NCBI GenBank assembly: GCA_964522015.1 | Contig: CAZFST010000025.1 | Coordinates: 1-64,000, forward strand | Length of the DNA stretch: 64,000 nt | Direction: 5' to 3' | Source: QQWI01 sp964522015 | Lineage (GTDB): Bacteria > Bacillota > Clostridia > Peptostreptococcales > Acidaminobacteraceae | Shown: positions 43,719-51,262 of the stretch, one piece after another | Numbering within the stretch: the stretch's first letter is position 1 | How the letters are laid out: every line of letters begins with the position of its first letter | Translations under genes and position numbers: made by a program | Notes under the pieces: generated by a model | What the model was told of the DNA's origin: nothing | Seen by the model: only the letters and a program-made list of their open reading frames with translations | The model's database searches: none

Positions 43719-43798
43719 CGATATAAAAGGCCTACCCTTTGACCTAGCCGCGCCTGTCGCGCAGCTTTTACGGTCTGCAGGGTAGGCCTTTTATATCG
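43719..43798. terminator. Perfect 20-bp inverted repeat with 40-nt loop after the chemoreceptor
   Basis: CGATATAAAAGGCCTACCCT (43719-43738) is exactly inverted at 43779-43798. The loop itself contains a GC-rich hairpin and a GACC/GGTC pairing. The arm shares AGGGTAGGCCTTTT with the uvrA terminator. Probably a terminator, though larger than needed. Confidence 0.65.
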
Positions 43799-44110
43799 TT
43801 TAATGTCATGCGCCACCTTGCACGGCTTGACTTGCTGTATGGATGTAAAAGGCGATGAAAGGATGCTGAAGGGATGTCAATTACTGCGTAATTGAATAGA
43901 GGGGTACAAGAGAGGTGCAGGAGGGATGCTGAAGGGATGTCAATTACTGTGTAATGGAGTAGGGGAGAGAAAAGGGAATGCAAAAGGGAAAGGAAAAGGC
44001 GGTGAAAGGATGCAAAGGGATGTCAATTACTGCGTAATTGAATAGAGGCGTGAAGAGGAAAGAAAAAGGGAAAAGGAAAGATGCAAAAGGATGGTTAAGA
44101 GAATCAAATT
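43799..44110 (+). repeat. Non-coding repeat field with three copies of a 44-bp unit
   Basis: This lies in the 524-bp gap after the chemoreceptor. A unit of about 44 bp (core GGGATGTCAATTACTGCGTA then ATTGAATAGAGG) occurs at 43861-43904, 43924-43966 and 44008-44050. Each holds the inverted repeat CAATTAC-TGC-GTAATTG or a variant. Purine-rich degenerate sequence (GGATGCAAAAGGG-like) fills the spaces. No convincing gene is seen in 43799-44219. Confidence 0.85.
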
Positions 44111-44123
44111 TTTAGAAAAACAT

Positions 44124-44204
44124 CAGGGACAGAACTTGACAACGCGGGTAATGGGGTGTAAGATGATATCAGATGAGGGAATTCAAGTACCGTCCCCGAG
44201 GGAC
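44124..44204 (+). promoter_or_regulatory. GGGACG-type inverted repeat containing the thioredoxin-like gene promoter
   Basis: AGGGACAGAACTTGA near 44125 is inverted as TCAAGTACCGTCCC (44183-44196). Inside it TTGACA (44136-44141), 17 bp, TAAGAT (44159-44164) makes a good promoter for the next gene, so a repeat remnant appears to supply the promoter. Confidence 0.6.
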
Positions 44205-44219
44205 TATTAGGAGGCTAAC

Positions 44220-44849
44220 ATGAGCTTATTAAACCAAGAGATTAAAGACCAATTAACTGACCACTTTAGCGCAATTAAAAAACCGGTGAACATGCATCTT
44301 TTTGTCAATGACTGCGATTCTTGTGAGGAGACTAAATCTTTATTGGAAGAGGTTTCTGAACTGAATGAAAATATCAAACTATCTGTAATGGATTTAGAAT
44401 CAGACAGTGCTAAGAAATTTAGTATCAATCAAGCACCGGTAATTATGTTCACTGACGAAAATGGTGAAGACTTAAGAATCAGATTTAAAGGTATACCTGC
44501 TGGCCATGAATTCAGCGCTTTTATCACAACCTTACTTGAGGTTGGCGGTGGTGGTGAGGTTTTACCAGAGGATTTTGTTTCAAGAGTCAACAGTATTGAC
44601 AAACCGGTGGATATTAAAGTCTTTGTCACACTTAGCTGCCCACACTGCTCGGGCGCTGTGACAAAAGCCCACAAGCTGGCTCTGATGAATCCTAATATAA
44701 GAGCTGAAATGATTGAATGTGGTGCGTTCCCAGAATTGGCTGATCAGTACAACGTAGCAGGGGTACCTAAAATCGTCATCAACGAAACTAACGAATTGAT
44801 CGGTAATCAGCCAATCACCGTGTTCTTAGACACAATCGACAAGTTATAA
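44220..44849 (+). CDS. Double-thioredoxin-fold protein (protein disulfide oxidoreductase-like)
   Basis: A 209-residue protein of two thioredoxin-like domains. The first (about 1-105) has a CDSC motif in FVNDCDSCEETK and cis-Pro QAPVIM. The second (about 110-209) has CPHC in LSCPHCSGAVTK and cis-Pro VAGVPKIVI. This layout is that of PDO/AhpF N-terminal-type redox proteins, which shuttle electrons from a thioredoxin-reductase-like enzyme to peroxidases or disulfides. AGGAGG precedes the ATG. A 20-bp tandem repeat crosses its stop, and a decayed copy of its last 15 codons lies at 47213. Confidence 0.85.
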   Translation: MSLLNQEIKDQLTDHFSAIKKPVNMHLFVNDCDSCEETKSLLEEVSELNENIKLSVMDLESDSAKKFSINQAPVIMFTDENGEDLRIRFKGIPAGHEFSAFITTLLEVGGGGEVLPEDFVSRVNSIDKPVDIKVFVTLSCPHCSGAVTKAHKLALMNPNIRAEMIECGAFPELADQYNVAGVPKIVINETNELIGNQPITVFLDTIDKL

Positions 44850-44892
44850 TCGCAACTGACAAGCTATAAACTCAATTGACATATTATAGCCA
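44833..44892 (+). repeat. 20-bp tandem repeat across the thioredoxin-like gene stop codon
   Basis: CAATCGACAAGTTATAATCG (44833-44852) recurs as CAACTGACAAGCTATAAACT (44853-44872) and CAATTGACATATTATAGCCA (44873-44892). The stop codon 44847-44849 lies in the first unit. Confidence 0.85.
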
Positions 44893-44900
44893 CAAAAGAT

Positions 44901-44943
44901 AAAGCCGTTTTAGAATCCTTAAGATTCCGAAACGGCTTTTCCT
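44901..44943. terminator. Bidirectional terminator, AGCCGTTT family copy 1
   Basis: AAAGCCGTTT-TA-GAATC pairs with GATTC-CG-AAACGGCTTTT. Similar hairpins occur at 47271 and 51213. Confidence 0.9.
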
Positions 44944-44953
44944 TTGCATTTTT

Positions 44954-46870
44954 CTAAACATCTAAGGTTACGACACGGTTTCTTCCCAGTGCTTTAGCCT
45001 GGTAACAGGCTTTGTCGGCTATGTTGAGCAGGTCATCAATTTTACTATCAGAAGCCTTGTAACTTGAAACCCCAAAACTTAAAGTCAGTTGAATTTGTTT
45101 GTTATCTACGTCTATTGAGTGGGTTTCGAAGAAAATTCTTAGCTTTTCAGCCAATGCACTGGCTGAGGTCAAATCTGTATTAGGTGCCAGGATGCAAAAC
45201 TCCTCGCCGCCAATGCGAGCGATAAAATCTGTTGATCTGATATGCTTTTTTATGTTATTGGTTAGAAAGACGAGAACCTCATCTCCAACCGCGTGACCAT
45301 AGGTATCGTTAATCACCTTAAAGTAATCCACATCTAAAAAAATTAAGGACAGGGGTAACCCTGTTCGTTTTACTAGCTCAATTTCGTATGCACCCTGAGT
45401 CATAAACTGCCGTCGGTTCCAAATCCCTGTTAAGCCATCTGTGGTGGCAAGGTTTCTTAGATTTTCTTCAGCATTGATTTGTTCGGTAACATTTCTGTAG
45501 CTCCATAGGCGACCCGAAATTTGCCCTTCAGCAGTAAGGGGGCAAGTGAACTGTTCGAGAATCATCCCCTCTGGCAAATGGATAATCTTATTGAGAGTGT
45601 CAGTAACTCCTGGCCCCATGGTTATTTGATCCAGTAGCAAGGGGTCTGAAATCTCTGTTACTTTTAGAAAACCGTCTATATGCCACATGCTCAGAAATTT
45701 TTGGTTGGCGTGAATGACATTACCGTCCAAGTCCAAAACCAAGATACCATCACTGGTTGTGTTGAGAATGAGCTGTAACTCATCCGCTTTTTTTCTAAGT
45801 GAGGTCTCTGCCATGGATTCGATTCGCCTGGCGATATCTGCGAGTTCATGGTTGCTATAGGAGTCATTTGCTCGCATCACTTCTTTACCACTGGTGATTT
45901 CGCCAATCCGTTCACTTAAGGTGGTAATAGGCTTAACAAAGCTCCGTTCATAAAGCTTGACCTGAATAAGGCCCAGTAGCACAGCCAGGGCCAGCAGTCC
46001 TGCGACGGTTAAGATGATTCGACGATTCAGTGGCCCCGTTACCTCAGACACATCTATACCAGAAACAACAATCCAATTTGAATTTTCATGTCTTTGGTAA
46101 TAGGCTAACCGTTTGTTTTTACCAAGTGTATAGTTGATATAGCCAGATGTCTCTGTGATAAGGTCCGAGAATCCTGGGACAATCTCGTCTACCGATCGAT
46201 GTAAAAAATCTGGATTATGATGAACAAAAACCATGCCATTACCATCGACCACATAGTTTGACTGTGACTGGTAGTACTGCACCTTTGCCATTAGATCGAT
46301 GACGTATTCAAGGGTACAATCCACGGCAACCACACCTTTCAGATTCCCTGTCTCATCTACTAGGGCTTGGGATACAGAGACTAGCCATTCCCTCGTACTG
46401 GCATCCTGATAAGGAATCCCCATTGAAATAGCGGGGTATTTCTCGACGGCTGCAATATACCAAGGACGAGTCCTAGAATCAAAGCCTTCAGGTGGTGTAT
46501 AATTTCCTATAAGCAGTTCACCATTTTCATAACCTGCAAAGCAATATTTAATATTGGGATTCGCCAGGGTAGTGGCCCTGAAAAGTTCCAATATTTTTTT
46601 GCGCGCAACTAAATCGCCGGTTTCATACTGCATCACTTCTGGGGCAAAGGTACTGATTTTCGTTGACATTGCCAGACTTTCAAGGACACCGTCAGTATAT
46701 GTAAAAAGATGTACGCTGGAGCTTTTTAGCTTTTGACGGGCATTTTCCATACCATCTTTATAGATAGTCATAGATAGTAGCACAATAAAGATAATTGAAA
46801 TGAGCATCGCACTTAATAAGCCAGTATAAAAAAACTCGTGTTTTATAGTGCTTCTGTATCTGCTGAACAT
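44954..46870 (-). CDS. Membrane diguanylate cyclase with Cache, HAMP, PAS and GGDEF domains
   Basis: A 638-residue c-di-GMP synthase. It has a membrane helix (about 14-36), a double-Cache sensor (about 40-280; DSRTRPWYIAAVEKY and VVAVDCTLEYVIDLMAKV), a second helix (about 285-307), HAMP (about 308-362), a PAS domain (about 370-480) and GGDEF (about 485-638) with NDTYGHAVGD and an intact RIGGEEF. RSTD, five residues before GGEEF, is a probable inhibitory I-site. GGGAG precedes the ATG. The gene is flanked by similar terminators and by the intact and decayed thioredoxin-like 3' ends. Confidence 0.94.
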   Translation of the reverse strand: MFSRYRSTIKHEFFYTGLLSAMLISIIFIVLLSMTIYKDGMENARQKLKSSSVHLFTYTDGVLESLAMSTKISTFAPEVMQYETGDLVARKKILELFRATTLANPNIKYCFAGYENGELLIGNYTPPEGFDSRTRPWYIAAVEKYPAISMGIPYQDASTREWLVSVSQALVDETGNLKGVVAVDCTLEYVIDLMAKVQYYQSQSNYVVDGNGMVFVHHNPDFLHRSVDEIVPGFSDLITETSGYINYTLGKNKRLAYYQRHENSNWIVVSGIDVSEVTGPLNRRIILTVAGLLALAVLLGLIQVKLYERSFVKPITTLSERIGEITSGKEVMRANDSYSNHELADIARRIESMAETSLRKKADELQLILNTTSDGILVLDLDGNVIHANQKFLSMWHIDGFLKVTEISDPLLLDQITMGPGVTDTLNKIIHLPEGMILEQFTCPLTAEGQISGRLWSYRNVTEQINAEENLRNLATTDGLTGIWNRRQFMTQGAYEIELVKRTGLPLSLIFLDVDYFKVINDTYGHAVGDEVLVFLTNNIKKHIRSTDFIARIGGEEFCILAPNTDLTSASALAEKLRIFFETHSIDVDNKQIQLTLSFGVSSYKASDSKIDDLLNIADKACYQAKALGRNRVVTLDV

Positions 46871-47212
46871 ACAATCTCCCTTGCATAATTGTCAATCCAG
46901 TGGCATTTTTCTGAATAGATCTACCACCGGATTCTCTTTTCTCAACACAATCAATCATAGTATACCCAATTGTCACAAAAAAAGTCACAATTATAATAAA
47001 GGTTGAATTAAAGATGATGAAAAAATATCAAGAAATTGGCATCGGTGCTAGCTCTTCCGATTTTCTATATAATGAACTTTATGAGTAAGAGAATGGGGTT
47101 TACAAACACCAAATTATGCCTAATTAGCTATTCTATTTCATTCCTTACCTTATCAGTTGTGAGGAACTTGATTACATAATTCTTTGCCCAGATTTCTAGG
47201 TTTGTGTTTCAA
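46871..47212. other. Intergenic region upstream of the diguanylate cyclase
   Basis: On minus, TATACT (46964-46959) is the probable -10 of the cyclase, with TTGTGAC present twice upstream (near 46973 and 46984). On plus, TATAAT near 47068 precedes a 33-codon open frame (47081-47179) without a ribosome site, which I do not call. The rest up to 47212 shows nothing clear. Confidence 0.4.
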
Positions 47213-47257
47213 GATCAGCCAATTTCAATGTTCATAGACACAACCGATAAGTTCTAA
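47213..47257 (+). pseudogene. Remnant of a second thioredoxin-like gene (last 15 codons)
   Basis: The frame at 47213-47257 reads DQPISMFIDTTDKF then stop, against NQPITVFLDTIDKL then stop at the end of the intact gene (44805-44849). 36 of 45 bases agree. No similarity is seen farther upstream. The same kind of terminator follows, so a 3' end with its terminator is duplicated in direct orientation around the diguanylate cyclase gene. Confidence 0.7.
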
Positions 47258-47270
47258 AATTAAAAAAGTA

Positions 47271-47310
47271 AGCCGTTTAGAATCTAAAAGATTCTAAACG
47301 GCTTTCATTT
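47271..47310. terminator. Bidirectional terminator, AGCCGTTT family copy 2
   Basis: AGCCGTTTAGAATCT (47271-47285) and AGATTCTAAACGGCT (47289-47303) form a perfect 15-bp stem. On minus it is followed by TTTTTT and so ends the NAD operon. Confidence 0.9.
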
Positions 47311-47330
47311 TGAGCGATTCAGGCCTGATG

Positions 47331-48098
47331 CTACCCCTCAAGTGTTGAAATTAGAGGAAAATAGGGCATTGGTAAAAGCTTGTGCCGTCCATAACTGTTT
47401 AGCAAATCAATCTTTTGCTTAATAACTTGATCGTCACAGATGCCTTCCCGAATATAAAGGTCCAAGGTTTGATAGCTAAAGCCTAAATTGTCTTCATCTG
47501 TTTTGCCGCAAAGTCCATCAACGGGTACTTTTTCAATCAGTTTTTCTGGGAGGCCCAGTTCACGGCCGATTTTTTTGACTTCTTGCACGGTCAGTTGGTG
47601 AAGGGGGGAGAAGTCCCCAGCCCCGTCTCCAAATTTTGTGGCATAACCCACCCAATCTTCAGACAAGTTACATGTGTTTGCAACCCGGCCGCCTATTAGG
47701 CCAGCGATGCCATATAAGGTGGTCATTCTAATCCGGGCAGGGGTGTTGATCCGTGTCACATCAGTGACGGCATCTAGGCCAAGTGCCTGGGATACTTTCG
47801 CCATTTCAATCATTTGGGCTTTGACCGTATCCCCTATATTAACCACAACATAGGGGATTGCTAGATGATTGCACAGGTCATAACTGTACTGGATATCATC
47901 TTGGATGCCGCTTGGCATTAAAACTCCTAATACCCTGTCAGGGCCAAGGGCTTTGGCGCATGCTGCTGCAACCACTGAGCTGTCCTTACCGCCGCTGATG
48001 CCGATTACCACTTTTGCTTGTGGCCCATTTTCTTCAAAATAGTTTTTAATCCAATTCACCAAATCAAGGGTGATTTTTATTGCATCAAATCCTGTCAT
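47331..48098 (-). CDS. nadE: NH3-dependent NAD synthetase
   Basis: A 255-residue amidotransferase-free NadE that turns nicotinate adenine dinucleotide into NAD with ammonia and ATP. The PP-loop is GISGGKDSSVVAAACAKAL (about 33-51), and VANTCNLSEDWVGYATKFGDGAGDFSP is the second signature. There is no glutaminase domain. AGGAGG precedes the ATG, and that site is formed at the end of a tandem repeat array. It is the last gene of a four-gene minus-strand NAD operon. Confidence 0.95.
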   Translation of the reverse strand: MTGFDAIKITLDLVNWIKNYFEENGPQAKVVIGISGGKDSSVVAAACAKALGPDRVLGVLMPSGIQDDIQYSYDLCNHLAIPYVVVNIGDTVKAQMIEMAKVSQALGLDAVTDVTRINTPARIRMTTLYGIAGLIGGRVANTCNLSEDWVGYATKFGDGAGDFSPLHQLTVQEVKKIGRELGLPEKLIEKVPVDGLCGKTDEDNLGFSYQTLDLYIREGICDDQVIKQKIDLLNSYGRHKLLPMPYFPLISTLEG

Positions 48099-48110
48099 AT
48101 TTTATGCCTC

Positions 48111-48220
48111 CTGTAGGGTGTGGTAGAAATTCTGTAGGGTGTGGTAGAAATTCTGTAGGGGTTTGACTAGAAATTCTGTGGGGTGTGACTACAAATTCTG
48201 TGGGGATGTCACTAGAAATT
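48111..48220 (-). repeat. Five-copy 21-23 bp tandem array from the nadV-like stop to the nadE ribosome site
   Basis: Read on plus the unit is CTGTAGGGTGTGGTAGAAATT. Copies are at 48111-48131, 48132-48152, 48153-48175, 48176-48197 and 48198-48220. The last contains the stop codon (48214-48212 on minus) of the upstream gene, and the first abuts the nadE Shine-Dalgarno sequence. Copies are contiguous without spacers. Confidence 0.92.
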
Positions 48221-49714
48221 TTGCTTGTGTAGTCGGCTTCTTATCTCTTTAAGGGTGGTTTCTTGAATGAGCTTGCCATCCTTAAAAACAGTTTCAAGCA
48301 AATTGCCTTGGATCAGTGGCTCTGTAGTGGCATCTAGTTGCTCAATTAGTGTCAGTAGACCTTCTTTTTCTACAATGGCGACTTTGCCCTTTTGGGATTT
48401 TTTCATGGCATTTTTATCGGTTTTAGGATTCTTGAAAATTTGGATGGGCTGGCCGTCTACTTCGCAGTAAGTGGCTTTTAGGGCATGGCCCAGGGTATCT
48501 CGGGAGATCATATTATAAGTATAACTCCCGACACCAAAAATGACATTGCTGACACAAAAATTCTTAGCAATCAATGATTGGCAGATTCTGTCGCAGGCTT
48601 CTATGGTGATGCTATCACCGTAAACCACCCCAATACCCTTGTTCAACTTTTTAAAGCCTTTATCATTGACGGTACCGCCGAAAATATCCCAAAGAACAGC
48701 CACAAGACCTTTTCGTTCAAACTCGGTTTCCCCCAAAGGATCCCCGCAAAGTATGAGCTCAGGCACACCGGAATCCGGTCGAATGGAGACTTTGGCTTGA
48801 TCCCGATTGATAATCAGATCCTTATATTTAGGCAGAACCTCAGAGACAAAGCCCCAAAAGTCAAATGAATCAGCCACGTATGTGAAAGGCCCCTCAGGGT
48901 AAATCTCTGTTAGTAGTTTTTCGAAAAAGACAGTTTCAGTTTCGTTATTTACAAAGTAGTTGCTGCACACACAGCTGTGCTCGATGCTGGCACTCCATTG
49001 GCCAATGGTTTCGTTTTCGAGATTAGCGCCGTAGGCATTGATGGCGTAGCGGATGGATTCGATAGAAGATGTTTTAATGGAGCTTAGTAAATGGCCGGTT
49101 CCTGCCACTTGACTGCTAGCTGAACTGCTCATGCCCCGGGGGGAGAAATCGCCGAAGAGGTGCTTTGCCATGGTGGGATCTTCGCCACAGGCTTCTAAAT
49201 GCTGTTTCAGGGTTTGATTGAAGACGTAGGCTATGGTTGCAGTGGTTGTGGGGCTCCATAGATTTTGGCTTAAGAAAGTCTCTAAGTAGTTGGTCAACCA
49301 TGGAAATTCGGGATGGGTGTTTTCAATGGTCATCATGGGCAAGTTGATGGGGACTTTGGTTCCTTCTGGCAGGGCCTTGATTTCGATTGGTAAATAGCCA
49401 AGTTGATGGAGGGCGGCGATATGACCTGTGTCCAAATTGGGATCGAAGCAACTGCCTATAAGGGTACTGAAATCAGCTAAAACCCTTTGGATAGGCTGGC
49501 TAAAGAAATGATCGTTAAAATAGGCAATCAGATAATTTTTGATAAAACCCTGTAAGCCGAACCAAACCACATGATCGCTGTAGGGAAAGTGATGATTGCT
49601 TCTTGGTGTCCAAGTGCTGTAGAGGGTGGTCATGCCTTGGGGGTATAATTGTTTGTGGCATATTTTGTAAAAATCAGTTACGGTAATGGCACTTTGCTCT
49701 AAAATGGCTTTCAT
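48212..49714 (-). CDS. nadV: Nicotinamide phosphoribosyltransferase (NadV/NAMPT)
   Basis: A 500-residue enzyme converting nicotinamide and PRPP to NMN. It follows the NAMPT pattern and not PncB: TDFYKICHKQLYPQGMTTLYSTWTPR, HLFGDFSPRGMSSSASSQVAG, SIEHS, VADSFDFWGF, IRPDSGVPE and FGVGSYTYNMISRDTLGHALKATY with a late FKNPKTDKNAMKKSQKGK. GGGAG precedes the ATG. The gene lies 12 nt after the PRPP synthetase-like gene. NadV next to a Prs-like gene is a known arrangement in phages. Confidence 0.92.
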   Translation of the reverse strand: MKAILEQSAITVTDFYKICHKQLYPQGMTTLYSTWTPRSNHHFPYSDHVVWFGLQGFIKNYLIAYFNDHFFSQPIQRVLADFSTLIGSCFDPNLDTGHIAALHQLGYLPIEIKALPEGTKVPINLPMMTIENTHPEFPWLTNYLETFLSQNLWSPTTTATIAYVFNQTLKQHLEACGEDPTMAKHLFGDFSPRGMSSSASSQVAGTGHLLSSIKTSSIESIRYAINAYGANLENETIGQWSASIEHSCVCSNYFVNNETETVFFEKLLTEIYPEGPFTYVADSFDFWGFVSEVLPKYKDLIINRDQAKVSIRPDSGVPELILCGDPLGETEFERKGLVAVLWDIFGGTVNDKGFKKLNKGIGVVYGDSITIEACDRICQSLIAKNFCVSNVIFGVGSYTYNMISRDTLGHALKATYCEVDGQPIQIFKNPKTDKNAMKKSQKGKVAIVEKEGLLTLIEQLDATTEPLIQGNLLETVFKDGKLIQETTLKEIRSRLHKQNF

Positions 49715-49726
49715 AAGCGGTCTCCC

Positions 49727-50509
49727 TTACTCCAAAATCGTAATCATTGGATTTGTTTCAGTCAGTAGGCTATTGGTGGTATAAATGTGCTCAAGTAAAC
49801 CTGATTGGATCAGTTCCCCCTGCAGGATACTGTTTTCGCAGTGGGTCACGTAGAGGAAGATTTTGTCTGCGCCCAAGGCTTTTAGTTTTTTAGCAGCGTG
49901 TAAAAAGGTCCCGCCAAAGCTGCAAATATCGTCGATAATCAGGACATTGAAGGGGGCCACAGGTAACTCACCGATAACATCCAGGCCAATAATCCGACCG
50001 TCTTCCCAATTTCGTTTTTTCTGACCATATCCGTGGGGAAAGTCAATCATGTTACTATATCTCTTCTGGCTACCTTCGTCTGGATAAAAGAGTATGTCGT
50101 TATTCAGGTCTATCCCGCAAACCCTGATAGCTTCCTCGATATAGGGTTTGACAGGGAGCTCTATAATCCTTTCGATAAGAGACAAAGCCACATGGGAATG
50201 AGGGTCCAGAACAGAAACTGAGTTGAATCCTAAGCTGTTAATTAGTTTAGCGAAGTGCTTAAGGGTGAAAACATCGGTGTCAGCTTTTGTACGATCTTGC
50301 CTTGCATTTGGAATGTATTTCATCACCAGGTGTAAAGGACCCTTGTTTTTGTCTTTTAAGTGGTTGACGATGAAGTAGAGAACGATTAGCTCCTCGTTGT
50401 TTTCAAAGAGCCATTCTATGGTATCACCGGTGGTGGTGAGACTTTTGAACAATAGAGTTTTGTCGGGAAAATAATCGATAGTAATTCGTGTGCCGTTTAG
50501 TGTTAGCAT
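49727..50509 (-). CDS. PRPP synthetase-like phosphoribosyltransferase (short, phage-like)
   Basis: A 260-residue protein of the ribose-phosphate pyrophosphokinase family, shorter than housekeeping Prs (about 310). It keeps YIPNARQDRTKADTDVFTLKHF, the SVLDPHSHVALSLIERI segment, and the PRPP loop VLIIDDICSFGGTFLHAAKKLK. It probably supplies PRPP for the neighbouring NadV. AAAGG lies 8 nt before the ATG. It begins 28 nt after the nicotinamidase gene, in one operon. Confidence 0.85.
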   Translation of the reverse strand: MLTLNGTRITIDYFPDKTLLFKSLTTTGDTIEWLFENNEELIVLYFIVNHLKDKNKGPLHLVMKYIPNARQDRTKADTDVFTLKHFAKLINSLGFNSVSVLDPHSHVALSLIERIIELPVKPYIEEAIRVCGIDLNNDILFYPDEGSQKRYSNMIDFPHGYGQKKRNWEDGRIIGLDVIGELPVAPFNVLIIDDICSFGGTFLHAAKKLKALGADKIFLYVTHCENSILQGELIQSGLLEHIYTTNSLLTETNPMITILE

Positions 50510-50523
50510 ATGATCGACCTTTC

Positions 50524-50548
50524 TATGAGTCTATGAGTTATAAGTTTA
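50524..50548 (-). repeat. 8-bp tandem repeat across the nicotinamidase stop codon
   Basis: On minus AACTTATA, ACTCATAG, ACTCATAG follow each other; the stop TAA (50540-50538) lies at the first junction. Confidence 0.6.
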
Positions 50549-51095
50549 TGATTTTGATTTGGCAATGCTGCATTGTTTCTAAGGCATGAACATGACTCTC
50601 TGGGGTGACGCCGGCGCAGCACTGGGCATCCACCGTGATGGGGACTTCTGGCATAAAGACTTTCAGCAGTAGGGCGTTTGATACCACGCAGATATCAGTG
50701 CAAAGACCCACAAGTTCGATTTCAGCAGCAGTGTCTCCTTGAAGAGACAGGGCTATATGCTCAGCTAATGCTTTTGACCCAAAGGTGTTTTTTTCAAATA
50801 TTGTATCATGGGTTTGCTGGGGAAGGGTGGCGAGAGCCAGTTGAAGAATGTCACTGTGCAGTTCCCATCCAGAGGTTTTTTTAATGCAGTGTTCTATGGG
50901 AAGGCATATACCTTCTTGGGTTTCTAGATAATTCGGGGCATGGGTATCTTTTGTAAAGTAAATGGTATAGCCATGCTTTTGGTAGTCTTTTATCTTCTGT
51001 GTCACCCGAGGGACAATTGCCTGAGCTTCTTTGCTGCCTAAGCTGCCAGTGATGAAGTCGTTTTGCATATCGATGACAATCAGGATCTTTTTCAT
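50538..51095 (-). CDS. Isochorismatase-family nicotinamidase
   Basis: A 185-residue cysteine hydrolase. Asp9 is in VIDMQNDF, the Lys is in FEKNTFGS, and the Cys is in VGLCTDICVVSN; the metal-binding TKDTHAPNYLETQEG segment fits PncA. It is the first gene of the NAD operon, preceded by AGGAGG and a consensus promoter. It would make nicotinate from nicotinamide, competing with NadV for substrate, which is an odd pairing unless the two are used under different conditions. Confidence 0.88.
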   Translation of the reverse strand: MKKILIVIDMQNDFITGSLGSKEAQAIVPRVTQKIKDYQKHGYTIYFTKDTHAPNYLETQEGICLPIEHCIKKTSGWELHSDILQLALATLPQQTHDTIFEKNTFGSKALAEHIALSLQGDTAAEIELVGLCTDICVVSNALLLKVFMPEVPITVDAQCCAGVTPESHVHALETMQHCQIKIINL

Positions 51096-51150
51096 TGGTT
51101 GCCTCCTGTTCAGGGTTGAAATCGTTTGTTATATTCATCTTGATAATATC

Positions 51151-51179
51151 ATTATAAACATATCTAACGACTTTGTCAA
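51151..51179 (-). promoter_or_regulatory. Consensus promoter of the NAD operon
   Basis: On minus, TTGACA (51179-51174), 17 bp, TATAAT (51156-51151) is a perfect sigma-A promoter. The -10 is overlapped by ATAAT-GAT-ATTAT, a small inverted repeat that could be an operator. Confidence 0.85.
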
Positions 51180-51212
51180 CGGCCCCAAATTAAAAAAGAA
51201 AAGCGCAAAAAA

Positions 51213-51252
51213 TAAAACCGCTTAGAATCCTGAAGATTCAAAAACGGCTTTT
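51213..51252 (-). terminator. Terminator, AGCCGTTT family copy 3
   Basis: AAAACCG-C-TTAGAATC pairs with GATTCAAAAACGG-C-TTTT. On minus it is followed by TTTTATTTTTT and ends the HsdR-N gene. Confidence 0.85.
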
Positions 51253-51262
51253 GTGTCACAGT

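Noticed and set aside
43768..43983. Minus-strand open frame with internally repeated protein sequence
   Set aside because: The repetition comes from the non-coding repeat field beneath it; no start signal supports translation.
47081..47179. 33-codon open frame upstream of the thioredoxin-like remnant
   Set aside because: It has no ribosome binding site and no recognisable protein, and it does not resemble the thioredoxin-like gene.
48111..48220. Five regularly repeated units that could suggest a CRISPR array
   Set aside because: The 21-23 bp units are contiguous with no spacers and no cas gene is present, so this is a tandem repeat.
51143..51162. Fur or PerR box at the NAD operon promoter
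   Set aside because: The half-sites are similar but the centre spacing is 3 nt instead of 1, so the match is poor.
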